Below, piece after piece: positions 40,944 to 49,489 of a DNA stretch of 52,000 nucleotides; positions within the stretch are counted from its first letter, which is position 1, and each line of letters opens with the position of its first letter. The DNA lies in contig CAUYUJ010012202.1 in assembly GCA_963575745.1 (NCBI GenBank), positions 64,001 to 116,000 on the forward strand. Reading direction: 5' to 3'. A model generated the notes under the pieces. That model was not told where the DNA came from, did not search any database, and saw only the letters and a list, made by a program, of their open reading frames with translations. The DNA is from Prorocentrum cordatum. Taxonomy: Eukaryota > Sar > Dinophyceae > Prorocentrales > Prorocentraceae. A program made the position numbers and the translations under genes.

Positions 40944-40985
40944 TCTGCGACTTTGGAACACTCGTGGCGGAGGGCAGGCCACTGG

Positions 40986-41044
40986 TGCACTTGAGCGAAA
41001 ATTACGACGGAGGGTCACAGACAATCACGTGCAAGCACTCCTAT
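40986..41044 (-). repeat. Split direct repeat A2
   Basis: 59 bp, 57 identical to A1 (47987-48045). It directly abuts B1 and is separated from B2 by 42 bp. The B1-A2 junction reproduces what a joined circle end would look like. Confidence 0.92.
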
Positions 41045-41203
41045 GTCTGTTTGCACCCTCCTCATTTTAGCATCAGCGAATATGTCTCGTGAAACACGGC
41101 ACGGCATCGTTCAGCAAAGGAAGGCGAGAGCCTATGCAGATGGCCGGGTCGTAGCGCATCACCTGCAAGCTTCCGCCCCTTGGCGGATGAATGAAATCTG
41201 AGC
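41045..41203 (-). repeat. Split direct repeat B1
   Basis: 159 bp, near-identical to B2 apart from an 11-bp difference near 41123 and a few substitutions. The polyprotein stop at 41222 lies 18 bp away. Confidence 0.92.
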
Positions 41204-41221
41204 CCCCATGTCACTCCCAAA

Positions 41222-41955
41222 TCACAGATTGTGTTTTGTGGCGACGTAGGCGGAGATGAGGGCAGTGGCGAGGTCGCGGCAGAGGCCCAAGGGATAGGGC
41301 TCCGCCACCTTTGCCCGCGGCACCCGGCGAGTCGGGCGCGGGCCTGACAGCTCGATGTGCGGCTTGGCAGTGTATGAGCTCACTCCTCGGCCTTGACAGA
41401 GATGGTGTTGCAAATGTCGAACACGGCATTCTGAAGTATTGCCGAAGAGGAAGTGCGTTCGCTTGCGCCACCGCGTGCCGAAGCTGCAGAAGTCGACTGT
41501 CACCTCTTTGCAGTGCGGCGCGGTAGCCAACTTGCGTAAAGCTGGGATCTTCCACATCATACTACTGTAGGGGTCTCCAGGAACCACGGGATATGATACT
41601 TGTTGAAGACTCGGATCAATCTGAGCGTCGCCTTCATCAGCCTGTTACCTCTTCCCGAAGCAATATGGTCCTTATCACTGAACTGGCTTCTGTCTTTAAC
41701 GCCCCACGGCATCGCAGAAGTTCGAATGAATCTGGTCCGCGTGCGAGCGATGGAAAAACTTGTGCACTCTGTCGCCAGCGCGGCTTCAAGGATGAGCCCA
41801 GCAGAAGCGTCCTCTTCAATCATACGAAGCACTCGGTAGTCTGTAAGGTCGAGATGCTCGCCATATTTGAAGTCCCACAGCCGGGCCGCATAGCCTCGCC
41901 TGCCGATGGCGCGCCCGACGCCGCCGACGCCGCAGAACAGGTCGGCGAAGCAAGG
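41222..41955 (-). pseudogene. C5-methyltransferase-like domain of the YR retroelement
   Basis: 41952-41557 reads FADLFCGVGGVGRAIG, a good match to motif I (DLFxGxGG) of cytosine-C5 DNA methyltransferases, then ECTSFSIARTRTR where the PPC motif IV would be, and PWFLETP resembling the ENV-type motif. A one-base shift near 41575 passes to 41587-41222 (SMMWKIPALRKL, CSFGTRWRKRTHFL, a C-terminus ending VATKHNL). The catalytic Cys may be the one in ECTS. The preceding PP is lost. The frame also shifts near 41960 from the recombinase. Likely one C-terminal domain of the polyprotein. Confidence 0.65.
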
Positions 41956-41963
41956 CCGGACGC

Positions 41964-43247
41964 TCACAGAGGCGCGAAGGGCTGGGCGGCCACGCGGCCG
42001 AAGAGGAGCGCCTCGAGTTGGTCGTCGGCCTTCTTGAACTGGGCCGCCTGGGTAGGCGTCAGCTGCGAGGCGGACAGATTCAACCTGGCTGGGTTCTCGT
42101 ACCGTTTCAGGGGCGACTCGCACTGCCACCCTCCTCGTTGCTTGAGCTCGAGATGGTCGCGGTGGCGTCCTTGCAGGTCCAGCGACGCCCCCGAGTGGCG
42201 CCCCTGGTAGTTTACCAGCGAGTGAAGCCCCAGCCTCGCTCGTGCGCGGTTGAACTCGGCCGCCAGCTCTGGATAGCTGCGCGGGAACAGCCTGGGCTCT
42301 GGGGCACCTGGCGCAAGCGACGAGATCACCCGCGGCAATCAAGGGTTGAGCTTGTTGGCCAGGCTGATGCCCTCGTCCTGCATCTGGTTCTTGCGGGTGG
42401 CGGCGCGGCTGCCCGGGAACAGGATCACCGACCACTCGTCCACGCCGCCCTTCACTGGCTTGACCAGGTCGCGGCGCTGGATGGTCAGGGGCTCGCTGGG
42501 CCTGCGATGCGTCACGATGATCCAGGCCACGTGGAGCCCCATCAGCCAGAGCCCCCTGCAGCAAAGGTCCCAGATCACCGCCGACCAAATCATTCTCACG
42601 ACAAGGTTGCGCGAGCGCCTCCCGCAACGGCGTCGCCACCCCTTCAGGGCGCGCCAGGTCCGGGGGAGGCGCGAGCTGCCAAGCTTGCCATACTGTGGCT
42701 GGAAGTGCAGGAGAGCAGACAGCAGGACGTCGCCACGGTTCGCCCCGTGCCCCTCCTCGAACAGCCCGTTCATGTAGAGCGCGAGCGCAGCGTCCACCTC
42801 GCTGTCCACGACAAGCCGGCCAGGCGCCTGATCTATGAAGGCCTGCACCTCGCGCCGGTATCGTTCCTCTGTGCCCTCCCTCACTGACGAGCGCTCTAGC
42901 AAGCACAATCCGGCGAGGGCAGGCGACGCCCGGGCGCGAGAGATAGCGGACGACCGATGACGGGCGTTCTGCCGTTCGAAGCTGCTGGGTCCGAGCGGCC
43001 TCCTTCTCGTCCTCCGGGTCGGTCGCGGCGTCGCTCTCCCCGCTCTCTGCCCGCGCGGTCCCGCCGATGGCCTCCAGGTCCTGGGCCCCCTTGGCGGCGC
43101 GCGTCGGCGGCGGCCTCGGCAGCCGCGCCGCCAGGCCCGGCGGCGGCCCCAGCGCCCGGCGCCGCTGCGGCGCGGAGGCTGCTCCCGGCGGCGGGGCCAG
43201 CGGCGGGGGCAGCACATTCGGCGACAAGGCCCGCGAGCGTCTGGCAC
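41964..43247 (-). pseudogene. Tyrosine recombinase domain
   Basis: The 43247-42339 frame carries the N-terminal core-binding part (SSVREGTEERYRREVQAFID, GANRGDVLLSALLHFQPQYG) and the first catalytic Arg region (AWIIVTHRRPSEPLTIQRRD). A TGA at 42339-42341 interrupts NKLNP-LPRVISS. Downstream, 42338-41964 has YQGRHSGASLDLQGR (HxxR-type box), RGGWQCESPLKRYE (Arg-Gly-x-Trp and the nucleophile Tyr) and a helical tail. All catalytic positions of a lambda-integrase-type recombinase are recognisable. It would integrate a circular cDNA. The frame enters from the linker after a shift near 42950. Confidence 0.8.
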
Positions 43248-43570
43248 GCCGCTCGGGCCTCTCGGGCGCGGGCGCGCCGTCGTCGCTGTCTGGCTGCAGT
43301 CGCCGCTGGCGCTGACTCATCAGCGCCTGCCGAGCCCCGGGCGCCTGCGGCGGGAGCTGCCGCGGCCCCTGCGGCAGGAGACGTGCTTCGAGCCGAGGAT
43401 GGCCACGGTGCTCTGCTAGTCGTTGCTGCTGCTGGGCGTCTTGCGCTGTGGGCCCGAAGAGGCCCGGAAGACAAGCCCCCCTGGTCGTCCTGATCGTTCG
43501 TGCCCGCGGAGACCTCTTGGGTCTTGCTCATGTGCTCACGTGCTCTATGATGATGTAGTGAACCCTGCAA
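42950..43570 (-). pseudogene. Low-complexity linker of the YR polyprotein
   Basis: Frame 43320-42950 (RALSPNVLPPPLAPPPGAAS, SGESDAATDPEDEKEAARTQ) and the Ala/Arg-rich end of the 44656-42896 frame cover a Pro/Ala/Arg-rich region with no domain between RNase H and recombinase. The correct frame changes at least twice. Confidence 0.4.
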
Positions 43571-43574
43571 TTGT

Positions 43575-43710
43575 GGGCTCCGCGGTTCATGTGCTCTATG
43601 ATGCTCCGCTTCATTTGCTCTATGATGCTCCGCTTCATGTGCTGTGCGATGACGCTCATGTGCTTTATGATGGTGCTCATGTGCTCTATGGTGCTCCGCT
43701 TCATGCTGAG
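43575..43710. repeat. Tandem repeat encoding a His/Glu/Ala linker
   Basis: Plus-strand units TGCTCTATGATGCTCCGCTTCA and variants, about 24-30 bp, repeat five to six times. In the RNase H frame they encode HEAEHHRAHEHHHKAHERHR-type peptide (residues 317-361 of the 44656 frame). This probably expanded within a polyprotein linker. Confidence 0.8.
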
Positions 43711-44656
43711 TAAGCCTACGATATATTGCCCTACCGCCGTCGTAGTCACCCATCTCCCAGGAGTTTACTAGGGCCTTCGAGGGGTCGTACTTGGGGTCGA
43801 ACAGCCGGGATCCCTCATCGCTTGGGTTGAACTCGCTGGGAACCCGCCGTGCATGCAGCCGCTTGTTCAGGGCCAGGAATAGCGCCACAGCCCTTCTGAT
43901 GCAGGACAGGACGACAAAGATTTTCGCTCTCCTCCTCTCGAAGCAGAGCACTGCAGGCAGGTTGTCATTCATCACGACAAGGTGCTCGCCGACACTCGGC
44001 GACAGGCTGCGCTGCATCTCAGCAGCTCGAAGCAGAGCACGCGACTCGTATGCTAAAATATCTTCTGCCGTATTATGCCACCCTCGGGCGACTAGCTCGG
44101 TCCAGCGGGCGCCCGCGAAGATCCCCGCCGGCATCTCCTCGAAAGCTGGATTCGCACCCCACTCGGCACCGTCCGCGACGACGTCACCCTCCTCCAGCTC
44201 GGACACCGGCTTGAGAGCCCCGCCGAGGGCCATGGCGATCCCATTCATGGCGAAGAAGTGGGCCCGCGCCGAGTGGCCGCCCAGGCGACGGAAGCGAGAT
44301 CGCTCCTGCACCCGCCCGATCTTCTTCACCTCCGCTTCTCTTAAGAGGGAGGCACTCACCGCGCACCCGTGCTCCGAGGCGTCGGACAGGCGCACCAACT
44401 CGCTCCAGGGAAGGGCCCAGTCGCCGCACAGCAGCGGCATCGGGCCTCGGAAGGCCACGAGCTCCGCACGAGCGCTAGCCCACAGCGCGGCGCCCTGGCT
44501 GTAGTTCGCAGCGATGACCTTGTAGACGGCGGCGAACGCAGGCAGCAAGTCGCGGTTGCACATAGCGCAGTACGTGCAGTGCCCGATCACCACCTCCCAA
44601 GACCAGCCAGAGCCCGGCAGCTGAGGGCCCAGCTGAGGCCTTGCCTCACGCGCCAA
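43711..44656 (-). pseudogene. RNase H domain of the YR retroelement
   Basis: In the frame starting at 44656, RLSDASEHGCAVSASLL (Asp92), AYESRALLRAAEM (Glu204), VVMNDNLPAVLCF (Asp231) and EFNPSDEGSRLFD (Asp280) supply the four RNase H acidic residues in order. IVGHCTYCAMCNRDLLPAF-like sequence at residues 23-41 is the RT-RH connection. The frame overlaps the RT segment by 70 bp in a different phase, so a frameshift lies near 44600-44650. All catalytic acids are retained. Confidence 0.75.
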
Positions 44657-45342
44657 TAGCGCTTCGCCGTGAGGCGAGTGCTCAGCGCCTTGCCGTCCAG
44701 CACGCAGCCCAGCGTCTCCCCGCGGCCCTGGTTGAACCGGGTCGCGGTGGCGCCCAGGCAGTCCGCCACCGCGGCGGGGTCAAAGCCCATGACGCCCAGG
44801 TTGTCGACGTAGGTGCACTGCGCTCCTCCGCCATGGTCCAGCGGCCTGGCCGGCTGCAGCGCCGCGGTGGGGCCCCGGCTACTCATCCGGTGGACCCCCG
44901 CAAGCTCGCGAGTGTCGCTCATCATCGCCTCCCCCACCTCCTGGCAGAAGAACAGCGACCCAGTGGAGCCCATGGGCAGCGCGGCGCAGGCCGGCACCAG
45001 CCGGGCGTCGGCCTCCAGACGACGGCCGCCCAGCCTGGCGCCAGCCAGCCCCGCCTCGCCGGCGAGCACCGGCCGCGTGCAGCAGTAGCCCGGCAGCTCG
45101 CGATCGATGCGGAAGCGGTGGAAGGCGTCGCTGATGTCAGACGTCCCCAACGCGAAGCCCTCCGCCGCACTGGTCACGCCGTCGCCGTCGAGCTCCACCT
45201 CCACCCGCGTGGGCCCCTCGGCGGTGGCCAGTGCCACGCCCGGAGGGGAAGTGAAGTGGAGGTTGCTCCTCCGCGCGCCCACGATCACGCGGAGCTGGTC
45301 GCTCTTCTTGGCGACGAAGAAAACTCCGACCTCCTCGCGCCG
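44587..45342 (-). pseudogene. Reverse transcriptase of the YR retroelement
   Basis: From the codon after TAG 45343-45345: VGVFFVAKKSDQLRVIVGAR (fingers, K-x-R-V-I-V-x-x-R), ALGTSDISDAFHRF (motif A Asp), ALPMGSTGSLFFCQ (motif B, normally LPFGL or PMG) and CTYVDNLGVMGFD at 44811 and below (motif C). Motif C reads YVDN rather than YxDD. I recall this as usual in this dinoflagellate family, but that needs checking. An in-frame stop splits it from the upstream segment. Confidence 0.8.
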
Positions 45343-46241
45343 CTAGGGCTCGTCCAGGAAAACAAGCATCCCCCTCGAGTAGAGCAGCCTGATGAAACGC
45401 ATGTACAGCCTCCTGTTGCGCACAAGAGAGGGATCCCAATGCGGGATCACATCGCAACTATCGAATCGATAATGTAATTCGTCGCTTGGTACGAGCATCC
45501 GAGAATAACCGTCCTCGAGGTACTGGCGCGCATGGGCAGGTGCGATCTCCAACGGCCGTGGTCCCTCCACCGCGGTCTCAGGTAAAGATATCTGCCCCGC
45601 ATTGCGAAGACGCCCGACGTTCCGCCCGGCCGACTCGTCGTAGACACTCCGGCCGTGCAGCAGCTCGTTGAAGGCCGCCCGCGGCGAGGGGATCGCGGTC
45701 TCCAGGGGCGGCATGCTGTCCGCCACGAGGTCGAGGATCCGCGCGTGCACCCTCTGCTGGTCAGAATTTGGCTTGGCGCTTTTGCGTTCTCGGTTCGCGA
45801 ACCAAGTCAAGGCGCCCACCGCATCGTTGAAGTCGCAGCGGGCTCGCCTGGCATGCCTGCCTCCCTCGCGGCTCTGAGGGCGGCCATCGCAACTCCTGAT
45901 GTCGGGGGGCCTCGGCGGGGGGAACAGCTTGAGCAGGTCCACCCCGACTTCTCGACTGGGCTGATCGTAGCCAGCGGGTCGCCCACCTCCGCCAGCGGGC
46001 AGGCTCGTCCCCCGACGGGCGCGGTCAGCTTGCCGCCGCGCCCACCGTCGCGTCCTGCTCCCTTGTCGCCCTTGCGGCCCCGGCCGCCGCAGCGCCCGCT
46101 GCCGTCGCCCTCGGCGCCGCGGCCCGCGCCGCCGCCGCCGCCGCCAGGAAGCCCCTCGCCCGCCGCGGCCGCCAGCGGACTGGGCAGCGGCACGCCAGCG
46201 GCCCGCCTCTTCCAGCTCTCCAGCTCCATCTCCTCCTCGCT
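45343..46241 (-). pseudogene. Gag-Pol connector upstream of RT
   Basis: The coding-like part is 45815-45346 (DFNDAVGALTWFANRERKSA, SPRAAFNELLHGRSVYDESA, EIAPAHARQYLEDGYSRML, LYMRFIRLLYSRGMLVFLDE), ending at TAG 45343 with RT motifs continuing in the same frame. 46240-45850 is Gly/Pro/Arg-rich in every frame (MELESWKRRAAGVPLPSP in the Gag frame). Frame changes near 45900. The segment likely forms the N-terminal extension of the RT. Confidence 0.6.
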
Positions 46242-47525
46242 CTAGCGGAAGACCGTAGTGCGCAGCGTCGGGTCGACGATGTCCATGGGGCTGGTAGTGC
46301 CCATGAAGTGCTTGAGGCCGGCCCACTTCGGGCCCTTGCTCGGGTCGCCCGAGTAAGCCTCTACTATCGTGGACACTCGGCGGCGCAGCACCTCGATGCT
46401 CGCCATGCTCGCCAAATTCACCTGGTCGTAGGTGCCTGCGTAGTAGATGGCAGTCAGCAGGCACTTCATCTCTATGTAGCTCCTGTCCGAGTGTGAAAGC
46501 AGCCTGTCCCGCGCCCACACTTCCAGCCACAGCAGCGGGTTGCCGTCGCTCTTGTCCCACGTCTTAATCACGTGCTCAACCGTGGAGAGCCCGTTGTCCA
46601 GCGGCCAGTCCTTGAACGAGTATCGCTTCACCTCTCGGACGACCTCGCGCCACGGTTTGCGACGCTCTCCGTGGTCATCGTGCTGCGCCCACAAGGTTCT
46701 GATGTCCTCCACCTCGGCGGGCGGCCCGCTCTCGATGGCGGGCGGTGGCCCGAGGTCCGCCTCCATCTGATCGGTCACCTCCCTGGCCTTGCGGCGGCGG
46801 AAGTCGTCACGGCCGTCCCGCCTGACCGCCGCGTGGTCGCGGTCCAGCCGCGCGTCGCCCGCCGCCAGGTCGATCTCCAGACCGATCGGCTTCGGGCCCA
46901 AGGAGGCCACCATCCAGACGCAGCCCTCCATGGCTTCGTAGTCGGCGGTTGTCTCCGGCGGACGGTCAGCCGCGGCGTCGGCCAAGGGGGCCGCCTCGCC
47001 GTCGGGCGCCAGCGGCGGGGTCGCAGTCCCGTCGGGCTCCCCAGCGGCGCCGCGCAGCGGGAGGCGGCGGCGTAGCCCTGAAGAGGCCGTGCGAACGCCG
47101 CCCCAGCTGTAGAACACGGCGGGGCCCTCCAGCGGCGCGCCTGCATGCGCCCCCTGCTCGGTCCGGGCCTCGAGGATGAGGGCCCTGAGCCGGGCGGGCG
47201 GCACGGGAGCTCGGAATCGGCAGAAGCCCCCATGGGCCACCGCAGGCGGCGCCCCGCCTGGCGTGCACGCGAAGGCCCGCGAGCATCCGTCGCCAGTCAC
47301 CCCTGCGACGTCCTCGACATCGACGTCGTCGTCCGGCGTCAGCACCCACCAGTAGGTGCCGCCCGCCGGGTACAGCAGCAGGCGCTCGTGCCGCACCGTA
47401 TCCCGGCGGTGCCAGAGCCCCACGCGGAGCCCCGGGCGCAGCTCAGCGCACCACTCCGCCGCCTCGGCGCTGGCTCCGGTCGGCCACGGGGCACTGACGC
47501 CGCGACGCCGCCGGAACCCCAGCAT
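46242..47525 (-). pseudogene. Gag-like protein of the YR retroelement
   Basis: A 427-codon frame. Residues 30-75 (VGLWHRRDTVRHERLLLYPA, GGTYWWVLTPDDDVDVEDVA) form a compact conserved-looking motif. Residues 195-420 have mixed helical composition (YEAMEGCVWMVASLGPKPIG, EVVREVKRYSFKDWPLDNGL, WDKSDGNPLLWLEVWARDRL, KCLLTAIYYAGTYDQVNLAS, MASIEVLRRRVSTIVEAYSG). No zinc knuckle is seen. It stops at TAG 46242, after which the same frame stays open (SEEEMELESWKRR), so the stop may be secondary. Assigned as Gag by position. Confidence 0.6.
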
Positions 47526-47991
47526 TCCTCCGCGCGCGAGCCGTCAGGCAGCACGCGACGAGCAGCACCAGCTCTCCCACAGCGCAGCCTACAGCCACCA
47601 GCGCCACGACGCTCGGCTGCTCCTCAAGGGCCGGGCCAGCCTCAGGCGGTGAAGCCGCCAGCGGGGGCCCCGCGGGCCGGGGCGACGGCGGCAGGCGCTC
47701 CAGCAGCGCCGCCGCCACCGCCTCCGCGTTCGGGCAAGTTGCCGGAGCGGGCGAGGCGTTCGCGAGCCAGGGCCCGAGCTCCTCCACCACCGCAGCCGCG
47801 ATGCCTGCCGCTCCGGGTGGCGGCGGCGGCGGCGGCGGTGGCGGCGGCACGTGGCCGAGGCAGCGATCAGCGCCCCCAGCCAAGCTCCCAGCAGGCGCAG
47901 CCCCGCCCACGCCGCCGGAGCGCCGACCGCGGCGCCCACCGCCAGGCTCGTGGAGGCGCCAGGGGCCATGGACCGGCCCACGCTCATGCAT
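47443..47991 (-). pseudogene. Membrane-associated N-terminus of the Gag-like protein
   Basis: Two ATGs lie at the end of repeat A1: 47991 and 47987. The frame from 47987 (MSVGRSMAPGASTSLAVGAA) has a hydrophobic stretch (APAAWAGLRLLGAWLGALIA). After a shift near 47860 in a CCGCCG run, the 47991 frame takes over with AAGIAAAVVEELGPWLANAS and a second hydrophobic segment, VVALVAVGCAVGELVLLVACCL, followed by the basic TARARRN. Another shift near 47525 passes to the main Gag frame. Two membrane helices before a Gag body would be unusual for a retroelement. Confidence 0.5.
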
Positions 47992-48045
47992 TTGAGCGAA
48001 AATTGCGACGGAGGGTCACAGACAATCACGTGCAAGCACTCCTAT
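47987..48045 (-). repeat. Split direct repeat A1 (5' terminus of the YR element), with spliced-leader-like sequence
   Basis: 59 bp, 57 identical to A2. On the minus strand it starts ATAGGAGTGCTTGCACG. Its last third (48011-47991) matches the dinoflagellate spliced leader at 17 of 21 positions, and the final bases merge into the first ATG. The outer edge at 48045/48046 is the insertion point. Confidence 0.85.
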
Positions 48046-48474
48046 GGCACCCACCCCGAGAGAGCCTATAAACTTCAGCCACTCTTTGATGCTCCATCCA
48101 GCAACGCGGTAAGCATTCGAACCGTGCAACGTGTAAGAGAACATTTTCAGTGACTGATTGTTGCTGCTGCTGCAGTTCTGCCCTTCAGCTATTGCGACAT
48201 TGGAATCACAATGGAGAATGCAACACCCACTCGGCAGGACAATCCTGTCGTCAGGCGTCATCGCCGTTCCCAGCGCTGCAGGCTGCTGATCCGCGGGGCG
48301 GATGGCCATCGGCGAGAAGAGCACAAAAGCGGACATCAGCATACCGCAGCCGAGAAGGACAGCAACCGCGAGCACCACCCGCCGAGCCATGGTGTCGCGC
48401 CGAGAGATGCTGGGAGGACCCGGTGGACTTGCAGAGCGATTGCCCCCAAACAAAAACGGCTTGCGCCAGAGCGG
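48046..48474 (-). pseudogene. FkbM-type methyltransferase retrogene, 5' part
   Basis: ATG at 48390 lies 84 bp after the spliced-leader relic. The first 30 residues (MARRVVLAVAVLLGCGMLMS, AFVLFSPMAI) form a signal anchor, suggesting an ER or Golgi protein. A Cys/Asn-rich stem follows (GCCILHCDSN, NCSSSNNQS), then WSIKEWLKFIGSLGVGA, where the YR element interrupts. The frame continues at 40795 with KFAFQVGFFG in the same phase. Leader relic and lack of introns mark it as a retroposed mRNA. Confidence 0.7.
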
Positions 48475-48495
48475 CTTGAGCCCAAATGGCTACGG
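48475..48495 (-). other. Relict dinoflagellate spliced leader
   Basis: On the minus strand this reads CCGTAGCCATTTG followed by GGCTCAAG. It differs from the canonical leader at one position (G for T at position 13) and is preceded by T, an allowed first base. Leaders are added to mRNA by trans-splicing and are not encoded next to genes. A genomic copy therefore indicates reinsertion of a mature transcript. Confidence 0.9.
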
Positions 48496-48499
48496 ACGG

Positions 48500-49250
48500 G
48501 TTTCCTTGGGTCGATCTTGGGGGCCTCTTGGGCTGTTTTCGAGCGTCGGGAACCCGAGAAGGCGAGATTACCAAAATCCTTCGAACCTCCACGGAAAATA
48601 AGCAATTTTTGGCTCTCAGGGCTCTCTCGGGGGTCCTCGTGGGGCCTTCTTGCGGCGTCTGGGTGGCCTCTTGGTGGCATCTTGGGGCTTCTTCGGGGCC
48701 TCTTTGGGCCTCCCGGGCGCCTCTTTTGGCGGAGAGCTCGAATTGTCGATTGGATTTCCCAATATTGGGCTTCTCTTGGGCGCCTTTGGGGCCCCGTTTG
48801 GGCAGTCTGGGGCGCCTCTTGGGCCGTCCTGGGGCTCTTTTGGGCCGTCTTGGGGCCCTCGGAGACGCCTCTTGGGCCGTCTTGGGGCGGTCTTGGGGGC
48901 CTCTGATGTCGTCAAGAACGGTACGACAGCGAAAACAATACATATGCTAAACAAAAATACACGTTTTGCGAAGGGAATGGGGCCATTTTGCCTCTTGGGG
49001 ACGTCCTGGGGGGCCTCTCGGGGGCTTCTTAGAGCGTCTGCGAGGCCTTTGGAAGTGTCTTGGGGGCCATCTTGGGCATCTTGGAGCGGCCTTTGGGTGT
49101 CTTGGGTCCGTCTTGGGGCGTCTTCGGGTTCTCTTGGCGCGTTCCTGGGGCGTTTTGAAGGCCTCAGGGACGCCCCAAGAGCCTGAGCACACACATTTGT
49201 GGTCGTGGTCGCGGCCCCGGGCCCCCGGACCTGGTGCGCCGTTATATGTA
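48500..49250 (+). repeat. G/T-rich dispersed repeat, copy with defined 3' end
   Basis: CTTGGG-type phrases throughout. Core CTCGAATTGTCGATTGG near 48737. An A-richer block (AGCGAAAACAATACATATGC, then CGTTTTGCGAAGGGAATGGG) at 48924-48984. A terminal block CACATTTGTGGTCGTGGTC ... CGCCGTTATATGTATG at 49192-49250 runs into a microsatellite. The A-rich block and terminal block recur at 51520-51840. Confidence 0.75.
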
Positions 49251-49302
49251 TGTATGTATGTATGTATGCATGTATGTATGCATGTGTGTATGTATGTATG
49301 TA

Positions 49303-49381
<79 letters not shown>

Positions 49382-49438
49382 ATGTCTGTCTCTGTATGTA
49401 TGTATGTATGTATGTATGTATGTATGTATAGTTGTATA
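49240..49438. repeat. (GTAT)n-(GTCT)n microsatellite
   Basis: About 70 bp of TATG units, a long CTGT run, then TATG again. It follows directly on the terminal block of the dispersed repeat. Confidence 0.95.
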
Positions 49439-49444
49439 TGTATA

Positions 49445-49485
49445 CTAGAACCATCGCGCGCGCTTCGCGCGCGCTCAAGTTCTAG
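49445..49485. other. 41-nt hairpin with TTCG loop
   Basis: Outer arms CTAGAAC / GTTCTAG and inner arms of alternating GC closing on TTCG. It sits between two microsatellites. UUCG is an exceptionally stable tetraloop if transcribed. Confidence 0.7.
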
Positions 49486-49489
49486 CTAG

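Larger units (their letters stand above)
40796..48045 (-). mobile_element. Tyrosine-recombinase (DIRS/PAT-like) retroelement with split direct repeats
   Basis: Exactly 7250 bp. Minus-strand order: repeat A1, Gag-like ORF with hydrophobic N-terminus, RT, RNase H, tyrosine recombinase, C5-methyltransferase-like domain, then repeats B1, A2, B2. A1 ... B1-A2-B2 is the split-direct-repeat plan known from PAT and Ngaro elements, which insert circular DNA by tyrosine recombinase and leave no target duplication. The flanking gene joins in frame when the element is removed. Stops (46242, 45343, 42339) and several frameshifts inactivate this copy. A methyltransferase domain is known from DIRS elements. 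Combined here with split repeats and placed after the recombinase, it looks distinctive. Confidence 0.88.

Noticed and set aside
48500-49190. Trp/Gly/Leu-rich plus frames (for example at 48650-49186)
   Set aside because: They follow the dispersed CTTGGG repeat, and similar frames appear at every copy, including the inverted one.
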